Assembly: GCA_023251455.1 (NCBI GenBank)
Contig: JAHEYT010000063.1
Coordinates: 1 to 37,527, forward strand
Origin: Bacteroidota bacterium
Lineage (GTDB): Bacteria; Bacteroidota; Bacteroidia; Bacteroidales; Prolixibacteraceae
Reading direction: 5' to 3'
Length of the DNA: 37,527 nucleotides
Shown here: piece after piece, positions 29,201 to 36,887 of the stretch
Position numbering within the stretch: position 1 is the first letter of the stretch
Layout of the letters: each line of letters starts with the position of its first letter
Notes under the pieces: generated by a model
The model's database searches: none
What the model was told of the DNA's origin: nothing
Seen by the model: only the letters and a program-made list of their open reading frames with translations
Program-made: the position numbers and the translations under genes

Positions 29201-29645
29201 GGCCATAATTGCTCCGGTCGAAATCACCAATTTAAAATCATGGACCGACTTTACGGATCCAGCCATTAAATATTACTCCGGAAAAGCAAACTATACCATT
29301 CATTTCAAATTGCCTGCTGGATATAATCCCGGTTCTGATTCAATTCAATTAAGCCTTGGAACCCTTGGAGTAGTTGGCGGAGTGCGACTGAATGGCAAGT
29401 GGTTGGGAAATGTCTGGTTGCCTGATTTCAGGATGGATGTGACGAACATTTTGAAAACAGACAACGAATTGCAAGTAGACGTTGCCAATGTTTATCGCAA
29501 CCGGATTATTGGCGATTTAATTGAATATGGTAAACTTAAAAATATATGGACCACCTCTCCAATCGATAAATTTCTTGATAAAGATAAAGCTTTAACTCCA
29601 TCAGGATTAATAGGACCCATTCAATTAATCAAATCTAAAAAATAG
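26280..29645 (+). CDS. GH106-like glycoside hydrolase (alpha-L-rhamnosidase family)
   Basis: A 1121-residue protein of the large PF17132-type family. The barrel opens with the usual PP...WWHW.DGAITKDGITKDLEAMHQQG arrangement (WWHW at 67-70). HNCDGWSASGGPW lies at about 140-152 and the C-terminal galactose-binding-like domain has LNGKWLGNVWLPDFRMDVT. Characterised GH106 enzymes release alpha-L-rhamnose, but many homologues are untested, so rhamnose specificity is not established. The N-terminus has a hydrophobic stretch (ITLICCILVEIC, about 29-40) with an unusually long leader before it and no good lipobox. No later ATG exists before the catalytic domain, so the start is uncertain. It is the last gene of the agaR operon. 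Confidence 0.8.
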   Translation: MTKIYVIAPINARISTLFFAIKNSHLIRITLICCILVEICSFKTIKKDNINRSSFINPPSSVKIHTWWHWIDGAITKDGITKDLEAMHQQGISQATILNVGLFPDKDFGIPRVIFNTPEWYEMFRWALHEANRLDIKIGVHNCDGWSASGGPWITPEMSMKQYVWTKTIVEGGKPVKQKLIKPMAKLNFYKDVAVIAFKTNSTNSFFQQAKPKIMINDSIEGGILSDGNPVSGFDMHRGDFITLNFNQEFVAKKLAIYVRRPFMLRNMAIFNSEFTLSVSDDGKNYKKIQDIEIIGLNKLEIIPISNLKNKFYKLQVNDFSNVDPQYEFTISEVELLSDNEQPTYSSSISYVLEKTVSLKTLEKSNFDATETSITENLIPDENSVMDISKDMTADGTLNWAAPAGNWSIIRFGYTTTGKKNEPATKEGTGLECDKMDTAALNLHFRSFPQKLINEAGPYSGNTFKFLLIDSWECMYQNWTANFASEFEKQHGYSLIRWIPALCGETIGNSQLTEGFLYDFRKTIANLIEINYYKHYSELCHQQKLEMHCEVIYGDATYPPIDVLKSNTYADLPMWEFWAGPPPAKNFPEPYVPQPRIAGNLPSYAANCYQLPIVAAESYTSWAHYSESPFYLKPFGDRAFCSGVNQLILHSYVLQPFDKTPEMTLGKFGSNFNRHNPWWSITNDWFTYQNRIQYLLQKGETVSDVLYFLGDQLPQFIANKTVNKLPYNYRANACNADVLLNKTSIKNGKILLSDNQSYSILILPDNTDMGYGSLKRISELVNQGAIVYGEKPQNMLSLNEKREMITDFKELADKLWGKQKSITSGENNFGKGKIIWGKPIEKVLHDINLVPDLSTDQLDSLNIQFIHKKFGETDLYFIANQQNMELKRQLTFRIANKIPEIWNPEYGSIRQAKNYSNEDNLVRIPVTLAPYESLFFVFIGTDKSHQLADNKFIESEVTEISRFSGTITFTPAYPAIIAPVEITNLKSWTDFTDPAIKYYSGKANYTIHFKLPAGYNPGSDSIQLSLGTLGVVGGVRLNGKWLGNVWLPDFRMDVTNILKTDNELQVDVANVYRNRIIGDLIEYGKLKNIWTTSPIDKFLDKDKALTPSGLIGPIQLIKSKK

Positions 29646-29776
29646 TTTGTCAATGAACAATTGCTTAATTTATTGATTTCGAATTAATTAACCATCCAAA
29701 CCAAGAGACTTAATATAACCATATAATTTTCAGTAATTTCACCCTATATTTAAAATTATTCCTGATGAACCAACAT
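29646..29776. other. Intergenic left flank of the insertion sequence
   Basis: These 131 AT-rich bases separate the end of the GH106-like gene from the IS target duplication. I see no ORF, hairpin terminator or promoter box that stands out. Confidence 0.5.
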
Positions 29777-29780
29777 AAAT

Positions 29781-31274
29781 AGTCGAACGTGAAAAAGAAG
29801 ATTTACCACATCTAACTGTCTTATTATTAACATCATATTGTTTAAAAATACCTGATTTTTGATCTTAAATTCCGCAAGGTTTTTCATAAATTGGCGAAAA
29901 ACCTTGCAGAAATGATCGGAAAAATTGACAAGAATCCACAACTGGAAATGTTTAAAGTTCCCCTGAAACATTTTATTAACGAGGGACACGAATTGGTTTT
30001 GTTATCCCGGAAAATTAACTGGGAACAATTGGAATCTGAATTAAGTGTTTATTACTGCGAAGATAACGGGAGGCCCAGTATCCCTATCCGCACCATTGCG
30101 GGGATTGTTCTTCTAAAGCGGATTTATGATCAAAGCGATGAGAGCATACTGGATAGGTGGGTAGAAAACCCTTACTGGCAATACTTCTGCGGGGAAGTAT
30201 ACTTCTGTCACCAATTGCCATTTGACCATACCGAATTGATCAAGTTCCGCAAGCGTATTGGGGAAGAAGGTTCGGAACAACTTTTGAAAATGTCGGTACA
30301 ATTGTTCCCCAAAAAAGAAGTTCAGGACGATGAGGTACTGATCGACACCACCATACAGGAGAAGAACATCACTTATCCGACGGATGTAAAACTGCAAAAG
30401 AAGATTATCGAGAAATGCAGGAAAATAGCATGCAAGGAGCGGATCACCCTCCGACAGAGTTACCGACGGGAATTAAAGCAGCTGATGATCGACCAACGTT
30501 TCCACAGCCATCCCCGGCGCAAGAAGAAAGCCCGTGCCGCCGCACGCAGGATAAAAGTGATTGCAGGCAGGGTTGTACGCGAGGTTGAAAGGAAATTGGA
30601 CAACGGGAAAAGAGAAAGGTATTCTTCCCAGTTGGACATATTCAATAAAGTATTGGCACAAGAAAAAAACAGCAGCAACAAGATTTATAGCCTCCACCAG
30701 CCCCATGTCAAATGCATTGCCAAAGGCAAGGAGGCAAAGAAATATGAATTTGGCAACAAAAGTTCGATCGTAAAAACCCGAAGATCAGGAATCATTGTCG
30801 GGGCGATGGCATTTATCGAGAACCTTTACGATGGAGACACCCTGCTGCCACAATTAGAGCAAACCGAAAGGATTACCGGACACAAGCCAAAAGTTGGGAT
30901 CGTGGACAGGGGATATAAGGGCAGAAAGGTTGTAAACGGGGTACAGATCGTCATCCCAACAAAACTACCCGCTTCTGCAAACAACTACCAAAAACAGAAG
31001 ATCCGCAAACGATTCAGGGCAAGGGCTGGAATCGAGCCAATTATTGGCCACCTTAAGCAAGACCACCGGATGAGTAGGAATTACCTCCTGGACGAGCAGG
31101 GCGATTTGGTCAATACCCTGCTGGCAGCGGCAGGGTTCAATCTAAGAAAAATGCTTCAGCGATTAAAAGCTGAAGCACTAAATATTTTTGCCCATTTGAT
31201 CTGGCGTTTCTTTGCCCCGGCATGGAACCGAAGATTTGTATTCTGAAAAAAATAGGGGTTTTTAACGTTCGACT
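29781..31274 (+). mobile_element. IS5-type insertion sequence, complete
   Basis: A 1494-bp element with 16-bp terminal inverted repeats: left agtcgaacgtgaaaaa (29781-29796) and right tttttaacgttcgact (31259-31274), one mismatch. It is flanked by a direct repeat AAAT (29777-29780 and 31275-31278), the target duplication expected of IS5-type elements. It carries one full-length transposase gene and looks intact and fairly recent. It sits between the PUL and the EamA transporter gene and breaks no recognised gene. Confidence 0.92.
29912..31246 (+). CDS. IS5/ISNCY-type DDE transposase
   Basis: A 444-residue transposase from the ATG at 29912 (MIGKIDKNPQLEMF); a TTG 21 nt upstream is an alternative. 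An N-terminal DUF772-type region (PSIPIRTIAGIVLLKRIYDQ, DRWVENPYWQYFCGE) is followed by the DDE catalytic domain: first Asp in VLIDTTIQEKN, second in GIVDRGYKGRK, Glu in RARAGIEPIIGHLKQDHR. A long basic insert (HPRRKKKARAAARR) lies between the first and second acidic residues. The three catalytic residues and an uninterrupted frame suggest an active enzyme. Databases file close relatives under IS5 or ISNCY. The gene is visibly richer in G+C than its neighbours. Confidence 0.93.
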   Translation: MIGKIDKNPQLEMFKVPLKHFINEGHELVLLSRKINWEQLESELSVYYCEDNGRPSIPIRTIAGIVLLKRIYDQSDESILDRWVENPYWQYFCGEVYFCHQLPFDHTELIKFRKRIGEEGSEQLLKMSVQLFPKKEVQDDEVLIDTTIQEKNITYPTDVKLQKKIIEKCRKIACKERITLRQSYRRELKQLMIDQRFHSHPRRKKKARAAARRIKVIAGRVVREVERKLDNGKRERYSSQLDIFNKVLAQEKNSSNKIYSLHQPHVKCIAKGKEAKKYEFGNKSSIVKTRRSGIIVGAMAFIENLYDGDTLLPQLEQTERITGHKPKVGIVDRGYKGRKVVNGVQIVIPTKLPASANNYQKQKIRKRFRARAGIEPIIGHLKQDHRMSRNYLLDEQGDLVNTLLAAAGFNLRKMLQRLKAEALNIFAHLIWRFFAPAWNRRFVF

Positions 31275-31279
31275 AAATA

Positions 31280-31301
31280 CAAAACTACCGTGTTAGTTTT
31301 G
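31280..31301. terminator. 8-bp hairpin between IS and EamA gene
   Basis: The arms caaaacta (31280-31287) and tagttttg (31294-31301) are exact complements with a 6-nt loop. It lies 39 bp past the stop of the minus-strand EamA gene, a suitable place for its terminator. The stem is AT-rich and lacks a long T-run, so the call is tentative. It abuts the IS insertion point. Confidence 0.4.
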
Positions 31302-31339
31302 CATTTATTCATTGATCAAGTTTTAAAATATAAAACTGA

Positions 31340-32200
31340 TTAAAACGAAAGAATTGCAATTGCCACCACTGCAAATACTAATCCGATCAGTAATATCGAT
31401 CCCGGCATAACACTATAAAGAAACAAAGACAATACTATTGTAATTACCGGAGCCAACCCGGTTAGAGGAACAACAATTATGGCTTTGCCGTAACGTAGAG
31501 CATACACAAGCGTTAAGGCCCCAATAGAATTAAGCAAATGAATAATAGCGGCCAGATAAGGACCCTTAAAACCCAAATTAATTGTCTGTGAAAAATCAGT
31601 CATTGACCATGCTATAGGCGATAATAACAAACCAGCTATCGTCATGTAAAAAAATATACTTTCCGATTTCATTGTCTCGTTCGAAAATTTCATGACATAA
31701 GCTTGCAATGCCCAGGCTGCAAAAACAAATAAAGACAGTATTAGCCAAAGATACCCCGAAGCAGAAGAACTGTTTGGCTCCTGATACGAAAGAAAAAAGA
31801 TCGCAACAATGGCAATAGCAATACCAATCCATTTAAATACAGAAGTTTTTTCTTTCAGAAATAGCACTGATAATATAATAGTTAGAATCGGATATAAAGA
31901 AACAAAAGGAAAGATTATATAAGCCGGACCTTCACGAAGAGCCTCAAAAAGCACCAACTGACCACCAGCTCCCAAAACTCCAATGGTCAAACCAAGCAAT
32001 ATTGATCTTAAATCTTTTTCAATTTTCCAATTGACAATATACAATGCAATCAATGCACAGGGAACCATGGTTAGTGACCAAATAATATAGCCCAAAGTTG
32101 GAGGGAAACCTGCATTTTGAGGAACTTCAATTAAAGCACCCCATATACCCCAGGTCAATGTTGTTATTATAGCATAAAAAAACCAAGAAGAAGATTTCAT
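31340..32200 (-). CDS. EamA-family (DMT superfamily) inner-membrane transporter
   Basis: A 286-residue protein with about ten hydrophobic helices arranged as two EamA repeats. The first repeat starts at the N-terminus (FYAIITTLTWGIWGALIE) and ends at WIGIAIAIVAIFFLSY. The second begins at YLWLILSLFVFAAWALQAY and ends at VFAVVAIAILSF. The EamA hallmark FPFVSLYPILTIILSVLFLKE ends repeat one. Substrates of such carriers are metabolites of varied type and cannot be told from sequence. It stands alone on the minus strand, unlinked to either sugar operon. Length and ATG start fit the family. Confidence 0.9.
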   Translation of the reverse strand: MKSSSWFFYAIITTLTWGIWGALIEVPQNAGFPPTLGYIIWSLTMVPCALIALYIVNWKIEKDLRSILLGLTIGVLGAGGQLVLFEALREGPAYIIFPFVSLYPILTIILSVLFLKEKTSVFKWIGIAIAIVAIFFLSYQEPNSSSASGYLWLILSLFVFAAWALQAYVMKFSNETMKSESIFFYMTIAGLLLSPIAWSMTDFSQTINLGFKGPYLAAIIHLLNSIGALTLVYALRYGKAIIVVPLTGLAPVITIVLSLFLYSVMPGSILLIGLVFAVVAIAILSF

Positions 32201-32408
32201 AAATTAAAAATAAGGTTTCGAATGCGAATATAGCACAATAATCTTTCGATTAAATTTCATTTCATTATTATTTATTAATTAAACTTTGCGTATAATAAGA
32301 AAGTTAAAATTCAGTGGATACTATTTTAGATTCACTTTTACATTTTATCCGAAAAGTATATTGAAACGTTTTAGTCTGAATGTGCATTACAGCCATCACA
32401 ATTAATTT

Positions 32409-32757
32409 TAACTTACTAATATACATGTACTTAACAGCAATTATTTTTATTTCTTTTGGCAAAAGAGAAAAATACATCTCCGAAAAATAGGCAGGAAGTC
32501 TGAGTGTATTTTTATGAATCAAGTAAATTCAGTTTAATGCCTATTGCCGGAGTTTTTGAAGGGATAGTTATCTCAAAATCTATTTTTGTTTCTGCGCCTT
32601 TTTCAATTTTAATTATCTTCACTTTAATATTAGCCTTCGGCAAAGAATTAAACGCCTGAAAATTTTCATTACCACCAGAACTCATCCAATATTTATTCTC
32701 AGATAAAACTTTTTTTCCATCCATAAGCCTCAATCTAACCAAATAAACAGGAGGTAA
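32409..32757 (-). pseudogene. C-terminal remnant of a GH2 (CsxA/beta-mannosidase-like) glycosidase, frameshifted
   Basis: On the minus strand, two adjacent frames together spell the end of a GH2 exo-glucosaminidase/beta-mannosidase-like protein. The first is PPVYLVRLRLMDGKKVLSEN, then NFQAFNSLPKA and PSKTPAIGIKLNLLDS, which ends at a stop (32512). The second frame resumes with LRLPAYFSEMYFSLLPKE. The pattern of VRLxLxD..GKVLS.N.YW, LPKA, PSKTPA and YFSLLP is characteristic of that C-terminal region. The preceding 600 or more residues are missing: the frame runs into a stop at 32818-32820 and nothing similar lies upstream. It is a dead fragment left by deletion. Confidence 0.75.
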
Positions 32758-32819
32758 TTTCTCAGGTAATTTTGTCCTAAAACACTCGGTAAGCCGATTG
32801 GAAAGAGCCGATAAATACT

Positions 32820-33515
32820 AACTTTGCCATATAATTTTTTGCCCTTCAAATCTTATATTTCCTGACTTGTATAAACTTCTGCGAACACCTGCTTAGGATC
32901 CGGCGATTTCTAAGCAGATCCAACGAATTAGCAGATCCAGTTGGAAAATTAATCAAACCTTTTTATTTATAATTAACAGAATAATTCAGACAATATTAGT
33001 TGTTCCCTTATTTCCAAACATTATAAAAATGTAACAAAGTCAAGGAGTGTTGAGCTTCAGCGATATCACCAACGCTCTATAATAGTAATTATCTTTTTAT
33101 TCTCATGGGAAAATTACGTGTCAGGTATTTGCTTTTACTGCACCTTTATCAAGCGGTTCACCGCCCAACGGATAAAACGGGTCTGGCTTCCACGGTGTGC
33201 TGCAAAAACCGTTCGGCTAGTGTGCGTAAAAGCTTTCTGGCTAAATATGCGTATGCAATTGCATCGCTCCACAAAAGTTGAACCTCCTGATAATTGTTCT
33301 TCTCCAAGGCGCTGCTGCCAACTCGCCATCGTTGTCTGGTTTAAATTCAGAAAACAACATCTCTTTTCTATGTTTCTCCAGACTCAGCTAAAGTTTTTTA
33401 ACAATATCCACATCTTTCAATGAAGGGCGAGCATAACCCACTCTCGTTAAAACATATCTAACAGGCAGAATCCACTTTCTATTGTGAATAAAGAGGCTTA
33501 TTAACGAAATCTACA
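32820..33515. other. Unassigned 700-bp stretch, probably gene debris
   Basis: I find no recognisable gene here. Short repeats occur at 32889-32938: ctgctta/taagcag inverted, and agcagatcc twice (32913-32921 and 32930-32938). A wobble hairpin gagtgttg/caacgctc lies around 33045-33077. From about 33110 to 33420 the DNA is richer in G+C than its surroundings. Small ORFs occur on both strands (for example 33105-33281 plus, 58 codons, starting MGKLRVRYLLLL, and 33135-33329 minus), but none resembles a known protein. One minus frame (33124-33510) has protein-like stretches broken by three stops. Best read as the eroded remains of a transferred or deleted gene. Confidence 0.35.
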
Positions 33516-33707
33516 CTATAACCTATCCATAGAACAAGCTTTATGATACTCCAGAATAATTTCTATTTCTTGCATACTTAAGCCATGAATCCAATTTATT
33601 TTTTCCTTAAACATAAGACAATCACCTTCTTTTAGCTGACGGTTGTCTATTCGTTTAAGATATGGGTAACTATTTGCTATCCCAAAAATGTTAATTTTAT
33701 CTGTCAT
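33516..33707 (-). CDS. Small hypothetical protein
   Basis: A 63-codon ORF with ATG start (MTDKINIFGIANSYPYLKRI) and ordinary composition, ending in a helix-like segment (LSMQEIEIILEYHKA). I do not recognise it. It lies 70 bp downstream of mtlD in the same orientation, next to the debris region, so it may be real, a fragment of a larger lost gene, or chance. Confidence 0.35.
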   Translation of the reverse strand: MTDKINIFGIANSYPYLKRIDNRQLKEGDCLMFKEKINWIHGLSMQEIEIILEYHKACSMDRL

Positions 33708-33777
33708 ATGCTGAAAATTTCGACTAGTGTTTCAATTATATATTTTCAAATTTCTGGAATTGAAAGACCTAGCAATT

Positions 33778-34923
33778 TTATAGTATTACTCCAAGGTTGC
33801 ATACATTTTCCAAGATAAATAAGGTTCCCTTTTCAGCTTCAGCAAAAAAACATTTATCTGCATGAAAATAATTTCCATTCTCATCTATTGCACGAAATGC
33901 TATCCCTGAAATTAGGGCATTCAGAATAAGGTCGAAAGGTCTTTTAAGTCTTATAGCTGCATGTATTGGACCTGCCAGACGGTCTTCAGAACTTAATTTC
34001 CGGTATAAATCACAGCCAACTCTGAAAATGGTATCGCCAAGCACCTTGTTTTTAAATCGCTCCAATAAATCATCAATGTGAGCTTCCAGTTGAGAGACTG
34101 TAAATTCTTCAGGGTAGAGACCGATCAAAATATTGGCAGATTGCATCATGGTTTGTCGGGTAATTCGAAATATCTCAGTATCTTCCAACGCTTCATATAT
34201 GTACACCCAATTTGGATTTTTTTGAAATCCTACATAGGCTACAGTAGCGTGTCCCATATTATGAATAAACAATTTTCGGTCAACCCAGGCCTTGATGTTT
34301 TCTTTGGGTGCAAGAAAACCGACATCAGGAATTGGGTTTTTAAATCCGTTTTTTCCTACAATCAACGAATTGTAAGGTTCGGCAAATACCTGCAACTGAT
34401 CTTCTTCAAAATCTTTTTGAGACATGATTGGAACCATTTTTCCAATGCTGGTTTCTACCATTCCAACTAACTGGCTAAACGAATAGCCAGGTGGTAATAA
34501 ACGAGTCAATTCTGCCGAAATATATTGGTCACCATTACGAATATTTTCTGCGATGATAATATCGAGAGGCCATTCGCCATACTTCTGTCTCCGAAATACC
34601 AACGATTTGGCAATAAGAGGAAGAGTTGCAGGTAAGCCTTGCTGACCAACAGAAAGTGCGGCAATTGCGGCATCAGATAATTCAGCAATTACTTTTTCCT
34701 CATCATGGAGATGAATGCCACGTACATTGGTAACAAGAATAGGTTCGTCCTTATCCATGCTTTTGATCACCACTTTGTAGTGCTTCTGTTCGTTAATCTT
34801 TTCAATTAACTGGCGATTAATATCCACAAAGACTACTTCATAACCAGAACGGCTGAATATCTGGCCAATAAAAGAGCGGCCAATCTTTCCTGCACCAAAA
34901 AGAACCATTTTATTTTGAACCAT
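33778..34923 (-). CDS. mtlD: Mannitol-1-phosphate 5-dehydrogenase
   Basis: A 381-residue cytoplasmic enzyme of the polyol-specific long-chain dehydrogenase family (usual length about 380). The Rossmann motif FGAGKIGR spans 9-16. The catalytic K-x4-N-x2-H is K217, N222 and H225 in KLFIHNMGHA. It interconverts mannitol-1-phosphate and fructose-6-phosphate with NAD(H). It is the last gene of a minus-strand operon, 15 bp after a PfkB kinase gene and downstream of a lyxose/mannose isomerase gene. Here it may draw on fructose-6-P made by those two enzymes, or act on a related phosphorylated hexitol or hexulose. No mannitol PTS is seen. Confidence 0.92.
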   Translation of the reverse strand: MVQNKMVLFGAGKIGRSFIGQIFSRSGYEVVFVDINRQLIEKINEQKHYKVVIKSMDKDEPILVTNVRGIHLHDEEKVIAELSDAAIAALSVGQQGLPATLPLIAKSLVFRRQKYGEWPLDIIIAENIRNGDQYISAELTRLLPPGYSFSQLVGMVETSIGKMVPIMSQKDFEEDQLQVFAEPYNSLIVGKNGFKNPIPDVGFLAPKENIKAWVDRKLFIHNMGHATVAYVGFQKNPNWVYIYEALEDTEIFRITRQTMMQSANILIGLYPEEFTVSQLEAHIDDLLERFKNKVLGDTIFRVGCDLYRKLSSEDRLAGPIHAAIRLKRPFDLILNALISGIAFRAIDENGNYFHADKCFFAEAEKGTLFILENVCNLGVIL

Positions 34924-34938
34924 TCGTTATACTATCTT

Positions 34939-36141
34939 TTATCTTCCGATTTGAATTAAATATTCCTTGTAGTATTGCTCCACCTGCGTTTCTTTCTGAC
35001 CGGAAAAATCCTCGTAAAAGGTTCCTCCATTGTAGAAACAAGAAAAACCTCCGGAGGCAACACCTAGGGCAATAGCATCTGTTAAATCGACCTGATTTCT
35101 GGGACTTTTTATTAGTTGTTTTGCTATTGAAGCAATGACCCCTCCGGCAAAATTATCTCCACATCCGGTGGTATCACCTGTTTTCTCAGGATTCAGCCTG
35201 ATCTCCATCCTCACCTTTTCTGATACCGGTAGCGATGTGGGCGGTATTTTCCTAAATATTGGACTGTCGGCAAAAAAATGCAATTCATTAGAACCATGGG
35301 TTATTATTACTGCTCCTACACCGGTAGATTTGAAGAAATTAACCGCAGCATGAGCCGAATCGGTACCACTTAATCGCAGTGATTCTTCCATGTCAGTTAC
35401 AAGTAGATCAATATACTTGTAGGTTTCAACGGAATTTCCCAAAGGCCAGGGTTTCGAAGGATCCAGTTTTTCATTCAAAAAATCATAAACTGTATTTACC
35501 ACTGTTATCGCTTTATATTTCTTCGCCCTTATAAGCAACTCGCCTAATGATGAATGGATACCAGGAACTAAGGCTGTACCTCCAAAAACAAGGATTTCAC
35601 TTTCAAAAAATGCTTCATCCAGATCTAATGCATTAAAATACCAGGCAGCGCCGATATTATTAATAAATACGCGCTCACCATTGCCACAGTCAAACTCTGG
35701 ATCGGATAACACATCCGTAAAGGGAGTATATTGACTTACTGTTTTGTAACTTCCAATTTTAAGGGGAGTAAGCGCTAGTTTGCTTTCAATAAAAGCGCTA
35801 CCATTGTCGGTTCCCTTGCAACCATAAAAACTCACTTCCGCGTTTTGTTTGTGTAGCATTTGCGCCGCATGAATAAGCGATACAATAGAAGGGCCTCCGA
35901 TATTTAACGCTATGGGTTGTTTCCCTTTGGTTATTTTGTCACGAACCTGCATGTAAGCTTCTTCAGAAAACTTCTCGAATTCTTCTTTAAATACAAGTTT
36001 TCCCGGAGACAAACCTCCATCGCCGGGATTTTTTGAAAGATAACGGGTAAAATCCGGATCATTGAAATTTACCGGATTATAGAGGTAATCAACAAGAGCA
36101 CAGCCAGTTCCTGATATTTTGAACTTTCGATTTTCTGTCAT
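34939..36141 (-). CDS. PfkB-family carbohydrate kinase (400 residues)
   Basis: A cytoplasmic ribokinase-fold kinase, longer than most (300-330). The start is FKISGTGCALVDYLYNP, the substrate/lid region IALNIGGPSIVSLIHAA lies at 77-93, and the second PfkB signature DTTGCGDNFAGG (323-334) has base D329. The extra length lies in residues 20-70, which may form a larger lid. It starts 3 bp after the isomerase gene ends. Its neighbours suggest a ketose substrate (fructose, or xylulose if the isomerase uses lyxose). It is only distantly similar to the PfkB kinase of the aga operon. Substrate is inferred. Confidence 0.88.
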   Translation of the reverse strand: MTENRKFKISGTGCALVDYLYNPVNFNDPDFTRYLSKNPGDGGLSPGKLVFKEEFEKFSEEAYMQVRDKITKGKQPIALNIGGPSIVSLIHAAQMLHKQNAEVSFYGCKGTDNGSAFIESKLALTPLKIGSYKTVSQYTPFTDVLSDPEFDCGNGERVFINNIGAAWYFNALDLDEAFFESEILVFGGTALVPGIHSSLGELLIRAKKYKAITVVNTVYDFLNEKLDPSKPWPLGNSVETYKYIDLLVTDMEESLRLSGTDSAHAAVNFFKSTGVGAVIITHGSNELHFFADSPIFRKIPPTSLPVSEKVRMEIRLNPEKTGDTTGCGDNFAGGVIASIAKQLIKSPRNQVDLTDAIALGVASGGFSCFYNGGTFYEDFSGQKETQVEQYYKEYLIQIGR

Positions 36142-36144
36142 CTT

Positions 36145-36819
36145 TTAAATAAATTTTTGGTAGTCAGATGCCAATAGGTGCAGAGGTTCCTCATCCTCTA
36201 CTATAACCGGAAATCTTCCAATTGATTCATAAAAGCAATTGTCCGAAGTATCGTCATTTACCGTGCTGACTTCTCCTACCAACACCTTTCCTTTTCCGGG
36301 TTCTCCATAGAACAGGTGATACATCCCTTGTTCCAGACAAATGCTTTCCCCTGGTGTAAGTATCACTTTACCCCCTGCATCAACTGTGCGCTTTACACCA
36401 TCGGTTTTTAAATGAACAGGAGTGGTATCGAGCTTTTCGTCGGATGTGGAATTGTACAATTCAATGACAAGGTTACCACCTCCACGGTTGATAATATCTT
36501 CCATTTTGGCCCAGTGAAAATGCATTGGTGTTTCCTGGTTTTCTTCAACAATCATTATTTTTTCGGCATAAGGCTTTTTATCCACATTAAATTTGCCGTT
36601 TCGGATAGTAAATAGAAACAACCCTCTTTTATAGAAATCTCCGGAACCAAAATCGGTAATATCCCAACCCAACATGTTTTCGATAATTTCCTGGATGTCC
36701 TCTTTGCTATTTTTCCAGTCATCCACACTCCAATATGCCCATGGAGGTAAAATAAATTGCTTTTCTGCCATGAATGCTTTGGCATTTTTCAGGATTTGGT
36801 TTATTTCGCTGCGTTTCAT
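36145..36819 (-). CDS. D-lyxose/D-mannose ketol-isomerase (cupin)
   Basis: A 224-residue cupin protein of the D-lyxose isomerase family (usual length about 225). The metal-binding set is H100 and H102 in TPMHFHW, E107 in KMEDIINRGGG, and H168 in QGMYHLFYG. The sugar-isomerase pattern IINRGGGNLVIELYNS is present. Members interconvert D-lyxose/D-xylulose and D-mannose/D-fructose. It is followed at 3 bp by the PfkB kinase gene and preceded by an MFS carrier gene with a 68-bp gap, forming a transport-isomerase-kinase-dehydrogenase unit. Which of the two sugars is natural is not known. Confidence 0.88.
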   Translation of the reverse strand: MKRSEINQILKNAKAFMAEKQFILPPWAYWSVDDWKNSKEDIQEIIENMLGWDITDFGSGDFYKRGLFLFTIRNGKFNVDKKPYAEKIMIVEENQETPMHFHWAKMEDIINRGGGNLVIELYNSTSDEKLDTTPVHLKTDGVKRTVDAGGKVILTPGESICLEQGMYHLFYGEPGKGKVLVGEVSTVNDDTSDNCFYESIGRFPVIVEDEEPLHLLASDYQKFI

Positions 36820-36887
36820 TTTGTTCGTTTTTTAGTTAGTATAATTTGACTGATGGCTTTTAAAAAGGTTTGGGTTATTTGCTTTGA

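Noticed and set aside
33151..33230. GCCCAAC ... GTTCGGC pair resembling an integron attC core
   Set aside because: The second box does not fit GTTRRRY, and no integrase or cassette array is nearby.
33722..33732. TAGTCGAA-like sequence (minus strand) similar to the IS terminus
   Set aside because: Only about 8 bp match and the rest of the terminal repeat is absent, so it is probably chance.
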